From the NCBI GenBank assembly GCA_021373255.1, contig JAJFTD010000031.1:1-33931 (forward strand): a stretch of 33,931 nucleotides of DNA, read 5' to 3'. The notes under the pieces are model-generated. The model made no database searches and was not told the origin of the DNA. It saw only the letters and a program-made list of their open reading frames with translations. This DNA comes from a bacterium (GTDB lineage: Bacteria; Armatimonadota; UBA5829). Positions 22,500 to 31,050 of the stretch are shown here, piece after piece (position 1 is the first letter of the stretch; each line of letters begins with the position of its first letter). The translations under genes were made by a program, and so were the position numbers.

Positions 22500-25400
22500 C
22501 TACTTTTCGGTGGAAATAACCTGCCCGTTCTTATCTATCCATCCGTTTGTGCAGACCTGCCTTGTCTGTAGCACGCGCACAGTGCCGAAAACTCGGAATC
22601 TGCAACTTGGCTCAAGCTCATAGACTTCTGCCTCATTTGGTTCTCTTATCAGAAAATTGAGGCCATAAGGCCCGAATGATCCCCACTGCCCACTGGTTTT
22701 GACTTTAACATTGAACAGTAATCTTGCGGGTTCACCATCGATGGTTTTGTAGTCGGTTACCGGAATGCCGGCTTCATATTGAGCGATAGCCCGGCAGAAC
22801 TCCAGTTCTTCCTCTGCGTCTTTGACATCATCCGCAGGCAAATTGCCCCAATCGACGTTACCAACGGCATCTATGGCACGTGCAATGCTTCCCCTGTCTG
22901 TTGGGAGGCTGAACTCTGTATTCGTGATAATACTTCCGGTTGGCAAGAGCTTTGCTGTTCCATGAACCTCATATTTATCAGCAAACTTGTGATAGATGAT
23001 GGTCAGTGGTTCGTTACCGAAATTTTCGAATGCATATGGTGTGCCATAGACTCTTCGGCATGCGCCGGTTCCACTGTTGGCCATAAGCATTTCGACCATA
23101 TCCGTATTCATCCACTCTTCCCATACACAACGCTCTGATGGATGCAAAGGACATCTCAGGATAACGTCACCAACAATGGGAGATTTTCCTGGAGGAGGCG
23201 GTGAATAGATATATGACGTGGGTCTGTGTCCCTTCATGCCTGGGCATTGAAAGAGCATCTTCACACGTTCCGTATCACTGCATAACAGCGAGCTAGTCTG
23301 CCACCAGGGCAACCTCAGGGAATCCTGCTGCAGTGTCGCTATATCCTGTGGAAAAACATGACTCGCGTGAATGGATGTATATAAAACATGCGAAAGAGCA
23401 GCCATACGATCATGACAGGCTTCTTCCAACATTTTATCATCCGATTCGCCAGCCAGCTTAATGGCGGCATCAGCATATCGGAGTGTATCATCCGTACCCA
23501 GGCCAGACAACGGGTAAGCCCATACCAACTGCGCGAATAAATTAGCGGCGGACCTAAAACTCTTCCTACTCTCTGCCAGGTTGCCATCATATCTATAATC
23601 ACAACCCGCGATATAGCGTAAGGCGGCTTCATAAATTGCCGCGCGCGCTGCATCGGTTTGGGCTTGGATTTCGGGTGGGAGCTTGATGTCCTGCTGTTTA
23701 CTGTCGCCAAACACCTCTCTGGCACCCGATCCGTCCGCCGAAACCAACAGCGTTTTTGGCTTCCTGTCATGAATTGTAACGTATACTGCATCTCCGGATT
23801 GAGCCCAAGAGTATGCCTCTACATTATAATCTGCCAAGATATCCTTGTGATCGCTGCCGTCAGCGTTTACTATACTCAAGTGCCTATCTCGCGCCTGATA
23901 CAGAATGCGTGTACCGTCAGGAGACCATCTTGGATTTACCGCCCCTTCATCACTGCTGAGCGAGACTTTTAGGGGCTTGGCCTTGGAAGCAAGATCGAGC
24001 ACATAGATATCGCCGCTTAGGGGGACTCCGTAGCTCCAACAGTCGCACTTGGTGAAATTGCCGCTATAGGCGATCTTCTTGCCATCAGGCGAAAAACAGG
24101 CGCCAGCGCCGTTGATACCAAGATTACGTATCTGTCCGGTCACTACATCTATTATCACCAGATTGTGGGCGACAGTATATTCCTGACCTGACGATATAGC
24201 AATATACCGGCTATCGGGACTCCATGCAGGAATAGTGCTGATCTCTCCACTCAGGAGGCGGGTCACTTTGCCTATCGTCCTATCGCAAACATACAGACCA
24301 TAGTCACAACTCTTGTTTCCGGCGTCTTCATGACGATACGATCCGGAAAGAGCCACGAGAGAAGGATCCGGCGCAATGGCCACATAACATCCCCCGAGAC
24401 CTTCAGGGGAATTATCATAGAAAGGCAGACTCTGCCCCGTGGCGGCATCCAACAGTAATCTCCAGCTCCCATCGCGCGCTATCTCTCTGCGCCTATCAGG
24501 ATCGCTTGAGTCAGGCGTCACATACAAACCATCAATCTTGACGCTAAGCAGCCGCTCACCCGGCTCCCACGTCCCCAGGATGCACGCGCCAATGAAGCTT
24601 CTTACTCTGTGTTTGTCGCTGCCGTCGGATTTCATCATCCAGACTTCAACCAGTTCGTCTCCTCGCTGGACCGTATATGCGAGGTCTCCGAAATCGGACT
24701 GATAGTCGCCGCGACCAAGATACCAAGAAGTCTCTTTATAGGCATTGACATGCACTCCTGACCGCGGTGGACGATACGCAACCATCAGCGAGCGATTACC
24801 TGCGTCCACAAGCGCACTACCATGCCGGTTAGAAAGCTCGACTTTCCCTTCGACTACAGTTACAGCAACAGTGTCTCTTCGAACGACTGTATTTACCACA
24901 GTGCCCAGCAATCGGACTCGGCCGGCGGGTGTATCGATACGTGCTATTTCCTTATCACGGTTGCTGCAATAGAGTCTGCCACGATTGGTCGCTGCGACAT
25001 TATTTGAAGTAAATGTAAGCGTGCTGTTTGAGTCGAGATGAAGCTCGCTTCCTTTGCGGGTTACTAAAGTTATTCGACCGCTTTTTCCAGTTTTTACAGA
25101 TGCGCCGACAGACAGCCTGTCGCCCATCTTTAGAGCTTTGCCCGCGCCGTCGGTAACCGGCTGTTGAACAGAAATAACCGCCACAATCGGCTCTGCAAAC
25201 TGCTTCGCCAATATCGGCTTGATATTCGATGCCGGATTAGCAGATAGAGCTTGATGCTTTATTGCACTGCTGTTTTTCTGAACCGGCAGCCGGATTGCAA
25301 CATTATGCGGATAATTGGAACCGTGTTGAACGGTTTCTATAGGCTTGTTGGTTGGAACCGGAGTTTTCACGCCAGTTGCAATGTTGTTATGATGCGAAGG

Positions 25401-25637
25401 CGTGTTAGGGTTTTCCATTACAGAATAGATGAAATACCATACCAGCAAGGATATAACAAATACTGATGCAACTCCAGCGAGATTTGCAACCCAGCGAGTT
25501 TTTTGTGTTCGCTGACGAGCAGCAACGGCCGATCGGCTTTGATCTAGCAACTCACGGCGATACTCATCGCTCATTTCGATTGCGTAGTAGCTCTCGCTCA
25601 AAAGCTCAATTGGGTCGGTTTGATGGTTTCTATTCAT
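22500..25637 (-). CDS. Membrane-anchored FecR/beta-propeller protein, probable anti-sigma or sensor
   Basis: The 1045-residue protein has a cytoplasmic N-terminus of about 48 residues (EYRRELLDQSRSAVAARQ), one membrane helix (50-72), and a Pro/Asn-rich linker. A FecR domain spans about 150-285 (MGDRLSVGASVKTGKSG, DTPAGRVRLLGT, VTVVEGKVELSN). TolB/WD40-like propeller blades follow at about 300-630 (PAWSPDSRYIAISS, CFSPDGKKIAYSG, PRWSPDGTRILYQ). The C-terminal region has Cys pairs (FQCPGMKG, RCPLHPSERC). Its ATG at 25637 overlaps the sigma gene stop by 8 bases with AAGGTG upstream. FecR proteins control ECF sigma factors across the membrane, which suggests this is the partner. No zinc-binding anti-sigma motif is seen in the N-terminus. 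Confidence 0.85.
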   Translation of the reverse strand: MNRNHQTDPIELLSESYYAIEMSDEYRRELLDQSRSAVAARQRTQKTRWVANLAGVASVFVISLLVWYFIYSVMENPNTPSHHNNIATGVKTPVPTNKPIETVQHGSNYPHNVAIRLPVQKNSSAIKHQALSANPASNIKPILAKQFAEPIVAVISVQQPVTDGAGKALKMGDRLSVGASVKTGKSGRITLVTRKGSELHLDSNSTLTFTSNNVAATNRGRLYCSNRDKEIARIDTPAGRVRLLGTVVNTVVRRDTVAVTVVEGKVELSNRHGSALVDAGNRSLMVAYRPPRSGVHVNAYKETSWYLGRGDYQSDFGDLAYTVQRGDELVEVWMMKSDGSDKHRVRSFIGACILGTWEPGERLLSVKIDGLYVTPDSSDPDRRREIARDGSWRLLLDAATGQSLPFYDNSPEGLGGCYVAIAPDPSLVALSGSYRHEDAGNKSCDYGLYVCDRTIGKVTRLLSGEISTIPAWSPDSRYIAISSGQEYTVAHNLVIIDVVTGQIRNLGINGAGACFSPDGKKIAYSGNFTKCDCWSYGVPLSGDIYVLDLASKAKPLKVSLSSDEGAVNPRWSPDGTRILYQARDRHLSIVNADGSDHKDILADYNVEAYSWAQSGDAVYVTIHDRKPKTLLVSADGSGAREVFGDSKQQDIKLPPEIQAQTDAARAAIYEAALRYIAGCDYRYDGNLAESRKSFRSAANLFAQLVWAYPLSGLGTDDTLRYADAAIKLAGESDDKMLEEACHDRMAALSHVLYTSIHASHVFPQDIATLQQDSLRLPWWQTSSLLCSDTERVKMLFQCPGMKGHRPTSYIYSPPPPGKSPIVGDVILRCPLHPSERCVWEEWMNTDMVEMLMANSGTGACRRVYGTPYAFENFGNEPLTIIYHKFADKYEVHGTAKLLPTGSIITNTEFSLPTDRGSIARAIDAVGNVDWGNLPADDVKDAEEELEFCRAIAQYEAGIPVTDYKTIDGEPARLLFNVKVKTSGQWGSFGPYGLNFLIREPNEAEVYELEPSCRFRVFGTVRVLQTRQVCTNGWIDKNGQVISTEK

Positions 25638-26259
25638 AGCTATCACCTTCGGTGCTGCCAAGCAGCCGGTTGAATGCCGAACGAAACGAAGCGCGCGCTC
25701 TCACTAAAAGAGACTCGGCTGCCTTCGGGGAACTCTGAATCCGTTGAGCCAGTTCGTCCGTTGTATAACCCTCGACATATTTTGCAATCAGAGCTGCAGC
25801 TTGCCGTTCCGGCAGGCAGGCGAGAGCGCGGTTGACCACATCCTGCATTTGCACTTTATCCGATAGGCCGGAGGACGTGGATTCCGAATCGGAGGATTGG
25901 TCGACAAAATCGGGGATGAGAGGCAGCTCGATACGGCGACTGCGACAAAATCTGGCAAGGCGATTTCGCGCCAGACCATGCACCCATGCGTCAAGATCGC
26001 CGCGCTTGGGATTGAATTTCCCAATGCTTTTCGCGGCTGTCAATATTATATCGGAGCACAGGTCTTCGGCATCCGCATGGTTTCGACCCAAGTGATAATA
26101 AGCGAAGCGGTACGCCCAGGACGAATAGCGGTCAAAGAAACGATCCCATGCATCCGTGTCCCCTAGCCCTATCCTGTGTGCCAAGGCTTCATCGGCTTCA
26201 ATTGTATCCACGCTTCCGGCGATGCCTCGCTGCTGGTTCAAAGTCACTTCGATCTCCAA
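25630..26259 (-). CDS. ECF-type RNA polymerase sigma factor
   Basis: The 209-residue protein has sigma region 2 at about 35-105 (DAWDRFFDRYSSWAYRFAYYHL, ADAEDLCSDIILTAAKSI, DLDAWVHGLARNRLARFCR). A Ser-rich linker precedes region 4 at about 145-200 (LPERQAAALIAKYVEGYTTDELAQRI, KAAESLLVRARASFR). It should direct RNA polymerase to its own regulon, normally held inactive by the overlapping membrane gene. The TTG at 26259 is preferred: GAGG lies 9-12 bases upstream, whereas the GTG at 26268 overlaps that site. Two TATAAT boxes lie upstream on the minus strand near 26330-26385, without clear -35 boxes. The gap 26260-26558 holds no gene. Confidence 0.9.
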   Translation of the reverse strand: MEIEVTLNQQRGIAGSVDTIEADEALAHRIGLGDTDAWDRFFDRYSSWAYRFAYYHLGRNHADAEDLCSDIILTAAKSIGKFNPKRGDLDAWVHGLARNRLARFCRSRRIELPLIPDFVDQSSDSESTSSGLSDKVQMQDVVNRALACLPERQAAALIAKYVEGYTTDELAQRIQSSPKAAESLLVRARASFRSAFNRLLGSTEGDSYE

Positions 26260-26558
26260 TGGATGCACCTCGGCTTTTGGTCATTCATGGATAAGTTGCC
26301 ATTGGAGGTAGAAAATCCCTCGGTGATATCAGTATTTATCGTAGGTAATTATATCAGGCACTCACATAGCCGCATTATATTGATCGTTCTGCGGTTGAAT
26401 AATCAGCTTTTGCCGACATAGTGTTTAGTCCTCAGTGTGAGTCTTCAATGGATCATTTTCTCCGTCTTGCCTCCGAGATGACAAAGGTTACGCGAAGAGA
26501 CCACATGCATTTTCATTACATCAGGATAGCCTTTGGTCGCACCTGCGTAAAAAGCCAG

Positions 26559-28448
26559 CTACCCATTCCTCAGCCAAACCGACATCCAGCCAGGCTCGCG
26601 GTTATCCCAGGCATAATATGGTATGGCTTTAATAGTGCACTGACGCGCAGCAGGTGGGGTATCATTGTATAGCACACCATCCCAACCCTGGTCGTCCAGG
26701 CAGAGGGCATCTGCAATAATCGTCACCACACCACCCAGCAAGTCGGGCTCAAAAACAGCTTCAAACTCGGCATCATCAGGAAGCAAAATCTTGTGCGGCT
26801 GAATGGAATTATCCACACCCTCCAGGCAATAGACAATAGGCCCACGCTGCATTGCAACCATGCCCGAATCCTGCTTCACATTGGGATTTGCATAGATACG
26901 CTTAACCAGCATGGGGAAGTTAAGCTCCACTTTGTCTCCATTTCGCCACTCACGATTGATCTTCAAGTAGCCTTTTTCAACATCAGCCGCTTCCAATGGT
27001 TCGCCGTTCAGGCTCACTTCAACTCCGTCGGACCAACCCGGTATGCGCAGCTTCAGGGCGAATGTTGAGGATTGATCGACTTGCACGGTGATCGCGACAT
27101 TGCCGTCCCAGGGGTAATTGGTCTCCTGCTTGAGTGTAATGTGCCTGCCGCCGATTTCCAACTGCCCCTCGCCTTGCACATAGAGATTCACAATAGCATC
27201 AGTGTCGTTATAAAAATAGACATAGCTGCCAAGTGAAGCGATCATGCGGGTGATATTGGGCGGGCAGCATGCGCAGTCGAACCACTTCTGACGGTGATGG
27301 CTGCCGCTGCTGGCAAGTGGGTTTTCGTAGAAATAGCGTGTCCCATCCAGAGAGATTCCGCTCAGCGAACCATTATAAAGCGCGCGTTCCATTACGTCGG
27401 CGTAGTGACTATCGAGATCGAAGCGCAGCATTCTGTGGCTCCAAAGGATCAAACCAATAGCCGCGCAGGTTTCCGCATAGGCGGTTTCATTAGGCAGGTC
27501 GAAATCCGTGGTAAATCCTTCATTGCTGGCTGAAGGGCCAATGCCGCCGGTCAGATACATCCGCTTTGTGGTGAGGTTGTCCAGAAGAGATTCCAGGACG
27601 GAGAAGAGGCCGGAGTCATTATTGATACCGGCAAGATCGGCAGCACCTGAATAGAAATACATTGCCCGGACCGCATGCCCTGCTATCGTAGTCTGCTCTC
27701 TTACAGGAACATCAGCCTGGCAATAGGCGTAAGTCTTAGCCCAATATTCATCTGCTTTTTCTCCACGCGCGATAGCTTCCTGATCGAAATAGTGTGGCAG
27801 ATAGCCGCGTTCCTCAATAAAATACTCACTCAGCTTCAGATATCGATCATTCCCCGTGACCTCATACAGCTTCACCAGGGCAAGCTCAATCTCTTCATGG
27901 CCGCAATAACCTCGCTTCTTGCCGGGTTCCACGCCGAAAACGGAGTCTATATAGTCTGCGTACTTGCACATAGCGTCCAAAAGCGTTCGTTTGCCGGTGG
28001 CGCGGTAGTGGGCAACGGCAGCCTCCATCAGGTGCCCCGCACAATACAGCTCATGGCAGTCGCGGAGGTTCGTCCAGCGGTTTTCTGGCTCGACCACGGT
28101 GTAGTGGCTGTTGATGTATCCGTCGGGCTGCTGCGACGAAACGAGCAGGTCCACGGTCTTGTTCATCATAGCTTCGATTGATGCGTCGGATTGTACGGAT
28201 ATAGTATATGCAGCGGCCTCGATCCACTTGGCAACATCGGAGTCCCAGAAAATATGAGGCACCGGCTCCATACCGGGTTTCCATTCCAGTTTGAACGCCG
28301 CAAGCCTGCCGGTGTCCTCAAGCTGTTTGAACTGAGTGGGGATCGTCTGCTTTGCATTAGTCCTGATGCGCGGCCCCCAGAAGTTGTCTTCAATCTTGAC
28401 TTTGTTAAACGGCAGCGGCGAGTTGCCACCCCGGCGATCGTCGGACAT
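26559..28448 (-). CDS. GH127 glycoside hydrolase (beta-L-arabinofuranosidase type)
   Basis: The 629-residue protein is full length for GH127 (formerly DUF1680). It contains the catalytic zinc-cysteine site: AYAETCAAIG supplies Glu and Cys, and DCACCPPNITR supplies Cys392, Cys394 and Cys395. This matches the Glu-Cys-Cys-Cys zinc centre of the Bifidobacterium enzyme HypBA1, in which a Cys acts as nucleophile. (alpha/alpha) barrel segments such as DCHELYCAGHLMEAAVAHY and GHEEIELALVKLYEVTG come before it, and beta-sandwich segments (GDKVELNFPMLV) after. There is no signal peptide, so it probably acts on imported arabinosides. ATG 28448 has GGAGGG 11-16 bases upstream. No transporter or sugar-catabolic partner is nearby. 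Confidence 0.93.
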   Translation of the reverse strand: MSDDRRGGNSPLPFNKVKIEDNFWGPRIRTNAKQTIPTQFKQLEDTGRLAAFKLEWKPGMEPVPHIFWDSDVAKWIEAAAYTISVQSDASIEAMMNKTVDLLVSSQQPDGYINSHYTVVEPENRWTNLRDCHELYCAGHLMEAAVAHYRATGKRTLLDAMCKYADYIDSVFGVEPGKKRGYCGHEEIELALVKLYEVTGNDRYLKLSEYFIEERGYLPHYFDQEAIARGEKADEYWAKTYAYCQADVPVREQTTIAGHAVRAMYFYSGAADLAGINNDSGLFSVLESLLDNLTTKRMYLTGGIGPSASNEGFTTDFDLPNETAYAETCAAIGLILWSHRMLRFDLDSHYADVMERALYNGSLSGISLDGTRYFYENPLASSGSHHRQKWFDCACCPPNITRMIASLGSYVYFYNDTDAIVNLYVQGEGQLEIGGRHITLKQETNYPWDGNVAITVQVDQSSTFALKLRIPGWSDGVEVSLNGEPLEAADVEKGYLKINREWRNGDKVELNFPMLVKRIYANPNVKQDSGMVAMQRGPIVYCLEGVDNSIQPHKILLPDDAEFEAVFEPDLLGGVVTIIADALCLDDQGWDGVLYNDTPPAARQCTIKAIPYYAWDNREPGWMSVWLRNG

Positions 28449-28528
28449 GTCCTACACCCTCCAGTGCAAATTGGCATTATTAGCCTGGATATCACGTGGC
28501 AAATAGCGTGAGCTAGATTGCTGATAGT

Positions 28529-28557
28529 ATGATAGCTGAGGGTGAAGTTAACTGCAA
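28529..28557 (-). promoter_or_regulatory. Sigma-70-type promoter of the GH127 gene
   Basis: On the minus strand: TTGCAG (28557-28552), a 17-base spacer and TATCAT (28534-28529), leaving a leader of about 75 bases. For the divergent sortase-substrate gene only a weak TTGCGA-N18-TTAAAT (28682-28711, plus strand) is seen. Confidence 0.6.
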
Positions 28558-28737
28558 GGTGGTAATTGCGTAGAATATTGGGACAATTCCTACTATACGA
28601 GACCAGCACTAGCCGATACATATTGCTCACATCAACCGTCCGGCTGGAACATTTTACCATATGCGGCAGTTTGAGCCGAAGTTGCGAGGGGTACGAGATT
28701 ACCGATTAAATATGCTCAATTATGAGGTGACGACATT

Positions 28738-29193
28738 ATGATCAGGTCATCTATGTTACTGGTTGCAATCATTGCCATGATATTTATGGCAAGCAGCTTG
28801 GTCACTGCGGCTGGTGCTGCTCAGGACGATTACCCGCCTGGGTCATATACTGTGGCTCAAGCCAATACTGGTGCAGGCGGCACGGGTACCACTGGAGCGG
28901 GCCCGGGAGCAGAACCAAGCAGCACCGGGATAAGTGGGACCAGCGGCACTGGAGGGATGAGTTCTGGAGCCGGAACGGGAGCTGGACCTGGTGGAACAGG
29001 CGGAGGAACTGCCGGGCAGGCCACTGACACAGGAGACGGCACACAAGGAGCTTACGGCGATGAATATGGAGACGAATACGCCACCGGCCAACGAGAAGCG
29101 ATACCCCGCGCCGGAGTTGACTTCGGCTGGATATCTGTAGCCAGTGGTGCTATTGCGTTCGCTGGAATAGCCCTACGAAGAAGACGAAAATAA
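28738..29193 (+). CDS. Gly/Thr-rich exported sortase substrate with IPRAG sorting signal
   Basis: The 151-residue protein has a signal peptide (1-28) and a low-complexity Gly/Thr/Ser region (43-100). A short acidic Tyr stretch (YGDEYGDEYATG) follows. It ends in a classical tripartite sorting signal: IPRAG at 122-126, a hydrophobic helix at about 130-146 and a basic tail RRRRK. IPRAG deviates from LPxTG at L and T. The ATG at 28738 has GAGGTG about 9-14 bases upstream. The next gene is a sortase, which strongly suggests enzyme and dedicated substrate. The low-complexity part probably acts as a stalk or wall-spanning spacer. Confidence 0.8.
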   Translation: MIRSSMLLVAIIAMIFMASSLVTAAGAAQDDYPPGSYTVAQANTGAGGTGTTGAGPGAEPSSTGISGTSGTGGMSSGAGTGAGPGGTGGGTAGQATDTGDGTQGAYGDEYGDEYATGQREAIPRAGVDFGWISVASGAIAFAGIALRRRRK

Positions 29194-29199
29194 TGGCAT

Positions 29200-29234
29200 T
29201 ACAGAAGCCGCTATTGCGAATGGCGGCTTCTGTA
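29200..29234 (+). terminator. Perfect hairpin between substrate and sortase genes
   Basis: Stem TACAGAAGCCGC (29200-29211) / GCGGCTTCTGTA (29223-29234) with an 11-base loop and no T-run. It could reduce read-through so that the substrate is made in excess of the sortase. Confidence 0.6.
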
Positions 29235-29258
29235 TGATAATCAATCAGGCTTGCTAAT

Positions 29259-29813
29259 GTGAGAAAGAACGAGCTAGCGGCAGATGTGATAATAGCAGTA
29301 GGTTTGATGGGACTGCTGACGCCGGTCCTGTGGTCTGTGAGATCAGCGTACTTGCAGTCTCGTGAAATGGTTGCGTGGAAAGAATCGCTGCGTCACCACT
29401 CGAATTCTTCACAAGACAACATCAAAAGATCTAGGATACTTATACCGAGACTCGATCTGGAGGCGGTTGTGGTGGAAGAGGTGAAGCCCTCAGACCTCGA
29501 TCGAGGCCCCATGCACCTCGCAGGAACCGCACGCCCTGGGGATATTGGGAACTGCTGCATAGCCGCACACAAAGAAAAGTGGTTTCGGGGCCTGGAGACA
29601 TTATCCATAGGCGATAGCGTGATCCTCTGTAAAGGTAAAACACGCTATCTATACAGCATAACTAAACGAAAAGTGCTGCGCGCCAACCAGGTTTCCGTCC
29701 TGGCCCCTACCCCGACTTCTACTATTACACTAATAACCTGCACAGGCCCCGCATTCTTTGGACGCGGTAATGGACGCCTGGTACTGACAGGCCCACTGAA
29801 GATGGTTGAGTAG
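29259..29813 (+). CDS. Sortase (class D/E-like transpeptidase)
   Basis: The 184-residue protein has an N-terminal membrane helix (about 8-28) and a sortase barrel. The catalytic triad is His104 (IAAHKEKWF), Cys161 (TLITC) and Arg173 (GNGRLVL). The usual TLxTC and downstream Arg spacing are kept. Family members cut a sorting signal after its Thr-like position and join the protein to the envelope or to another protein. The start is the GTG at 29259 with a weak AGG upstream. The short length and short N-terminal region suit class D/E sortases. It lies 65 bases after its presumed substrate gene, separated by a hairpin. Confidence 0.9.
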   Translation: MRKNELAADVIIAVGLMGLLTPVLWSVRSAYLQSREMVAWKESLRHHSNSSQDNIKRSRILIPRLDLEAVVVEEVKPSDLDRGPMHLAGTARPGDIGNCCIAAHKEKWFRGLETLSIGDSVILCKGKTRYLYSITKRKVLRANQVSVLAPTPTSTITLITCTGPAFFGRGNGRLVLTGPLKMVE

Positions 29814-29817
29814 CTTT

Positions 29818-29897
29818 TTAATCGCGAAAACGCGAAATGGGACGAAGAGATAACGTACGTTGCTTCGGCATCCTGATGCCGAAGTCGCCGGACGCAC
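29818..29897 (+). repeat. R1+R3 composite repeat
   Basis: TTAATCGCGAAAACGCGAAA, then TGGGACGAAGAGATAACG, TACGTTG, then the R1 hairpin CTTCGGCATC-CT-GATGCCGAAG (29863-29884) and GCCGGACGCAC. Close match to 1316-1412 on the other strand. From 29905 to 29990 an imperfect inverted pair (CGCTGAAGGA and TCCTTTCAGCG) lies before the pfkA stop. Confidence 0.75.
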
Positions 29898-30000
29898 TAT
29901 GTTGTGTTCCCTGAAACGCTGAAGGACTAACGCCGAGCACTTGTACTTTCTTATTCAGCGTCTTCATATCCTTTCAGCGCCTCAGCGATTCAATATTCAT

Positions 30001-30972
30001 CTAGTGTGCCAAAGGTTCGGCCAGACGCAGAGCTTCTTTGCTTAGTTCCGGGCTTGTGGAGAGCACTGTTTCGATATCAGTTGTAATCATCTCCCCGGCT
30101 TTGAGACCGATCATCACGCCGGTGTTGCCCATCACAAGATTATCGACAGCCGCTGCACCGAAGCGCGTGCCCAAAAGCCTGTCGAAACAGCTTGGGCTGC
30201 CACCACGCTGCACGTGCCCGAGGACGGTACTGCGGGCATCGTGGCCGGACTCGATGATGTAATCAGTCAGGAGGTTTGTGATGCTCTTCTCAGGAGTTGA
30301 TGCGCCTTCAGCGGCGACTATTATAAAATGCGGCTTACCGCGCAGAAACGCCGACTTTACCTCGCGCATTACGGCGGCTTTGCTCACTTCTCTCCCCGGA
30401 AGGATAACCATCTCCGCCCCACCAGCTATACCAGCCATCAGCGCGAGATAGCCATGAGCCCGGCCCATTACTTCGATGATAAAGGCGCGCTGATGGGCGC
30501 TGGCGGTGTCCTTGATCTTGTCCATCGCATCTAAAATAGTGTTCAGGGCGGTATCGACACCGATAGCCATCTCCGTACCAGCGATGTCGTTATCTATGGA
30601 AGCGGGGATGCCCACAACCGGGAAACCCAACCTGTGCAGGCAGGCGGCACCGTTCAGAGAGCCATCGCCACCAATCACCACCAAGCCGTCGATCTCCCAG
30701 CCGTGCAATACATCCAACGCCTTTGCTTGCCCTTCGGGGGTTTTGAACTCAGCGGAACGGGCGCTCATGAGAACAGTCCCACCCTGCCGGATAATCCCAC
30801 CAACCGACCGGGAGTCCAGCTTGCTAATGTCGTTCGACATAAGGCCGGCATATCCGCGCCGGATACCATAGACTTCGGCCCCCGCCGTAATTCCGTATCT
30901 CACAACAGCGCGGACGCATGCGTTCATCCCCGGCGCATCTCCACCGCTGGTTAGGACTGCTATTCGTTTCAT
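30001..30972 (-). CDS. pfkA: ATP-dependent 6-phosphofructokinase
   Basis: The 323-residue glycolytic enzyme phosphorylates fructose 6-phosphate. Motifs: LTSGGDAPGMNACVR (ATP site), RRGYAGL, VVIGGDGSLNG (the Gly-Gly-Asp-Gly form favours ATP over pyrophosphate), PASIDNDIAGTE (catalytic Asp in IDND), EVMGRAHGYLAL and GHVQRGGSPSCFDR. Length is normal for the bacterial ATP enzyme. The ATG at 30972 has AAGGAG at a slightly long spacing. It lies 78 bases downstream of the epimerase gene on the same strand and may be the last gene of that transcript. Confidence 0.96.
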   Translation of the reverse strand: MKRIAVLTSGGDAPGMNACVRAVVRYGITAGAEVYGIRRGYAGLMSNDISKLDSRSVGGIIRQGGTVLMSARSAEFKTPEGQAKALDVLHGWEIDGLVVIGGDGSLNGAACLHRLGFPVVGIPASIDNDIAGTEMAIGVDTALNTILDAMDKIKDTASAHQRAFIIEVMGRAHGYLALMAGIAGGAEMVILPGREVSKAAVMREVKSAFLRGKPHFIIVAAEGASTPEKSITNLLTDYIIESGHDARSTVLGHVQRGGSPSCFDRLLGTRFGAAAVDNLVMGNTGVMIGLKAGEMITTDIETVLSTSPELSKEALRLAEPLAH

Positions 30973-31050
30973 ATTGTTTTCAGACTCCTTGGGATAATGT
31001 TGATGACGCCATAAATGGAGTTCGGCAGGCTTGGGGTGGGTTCCTGCTTA

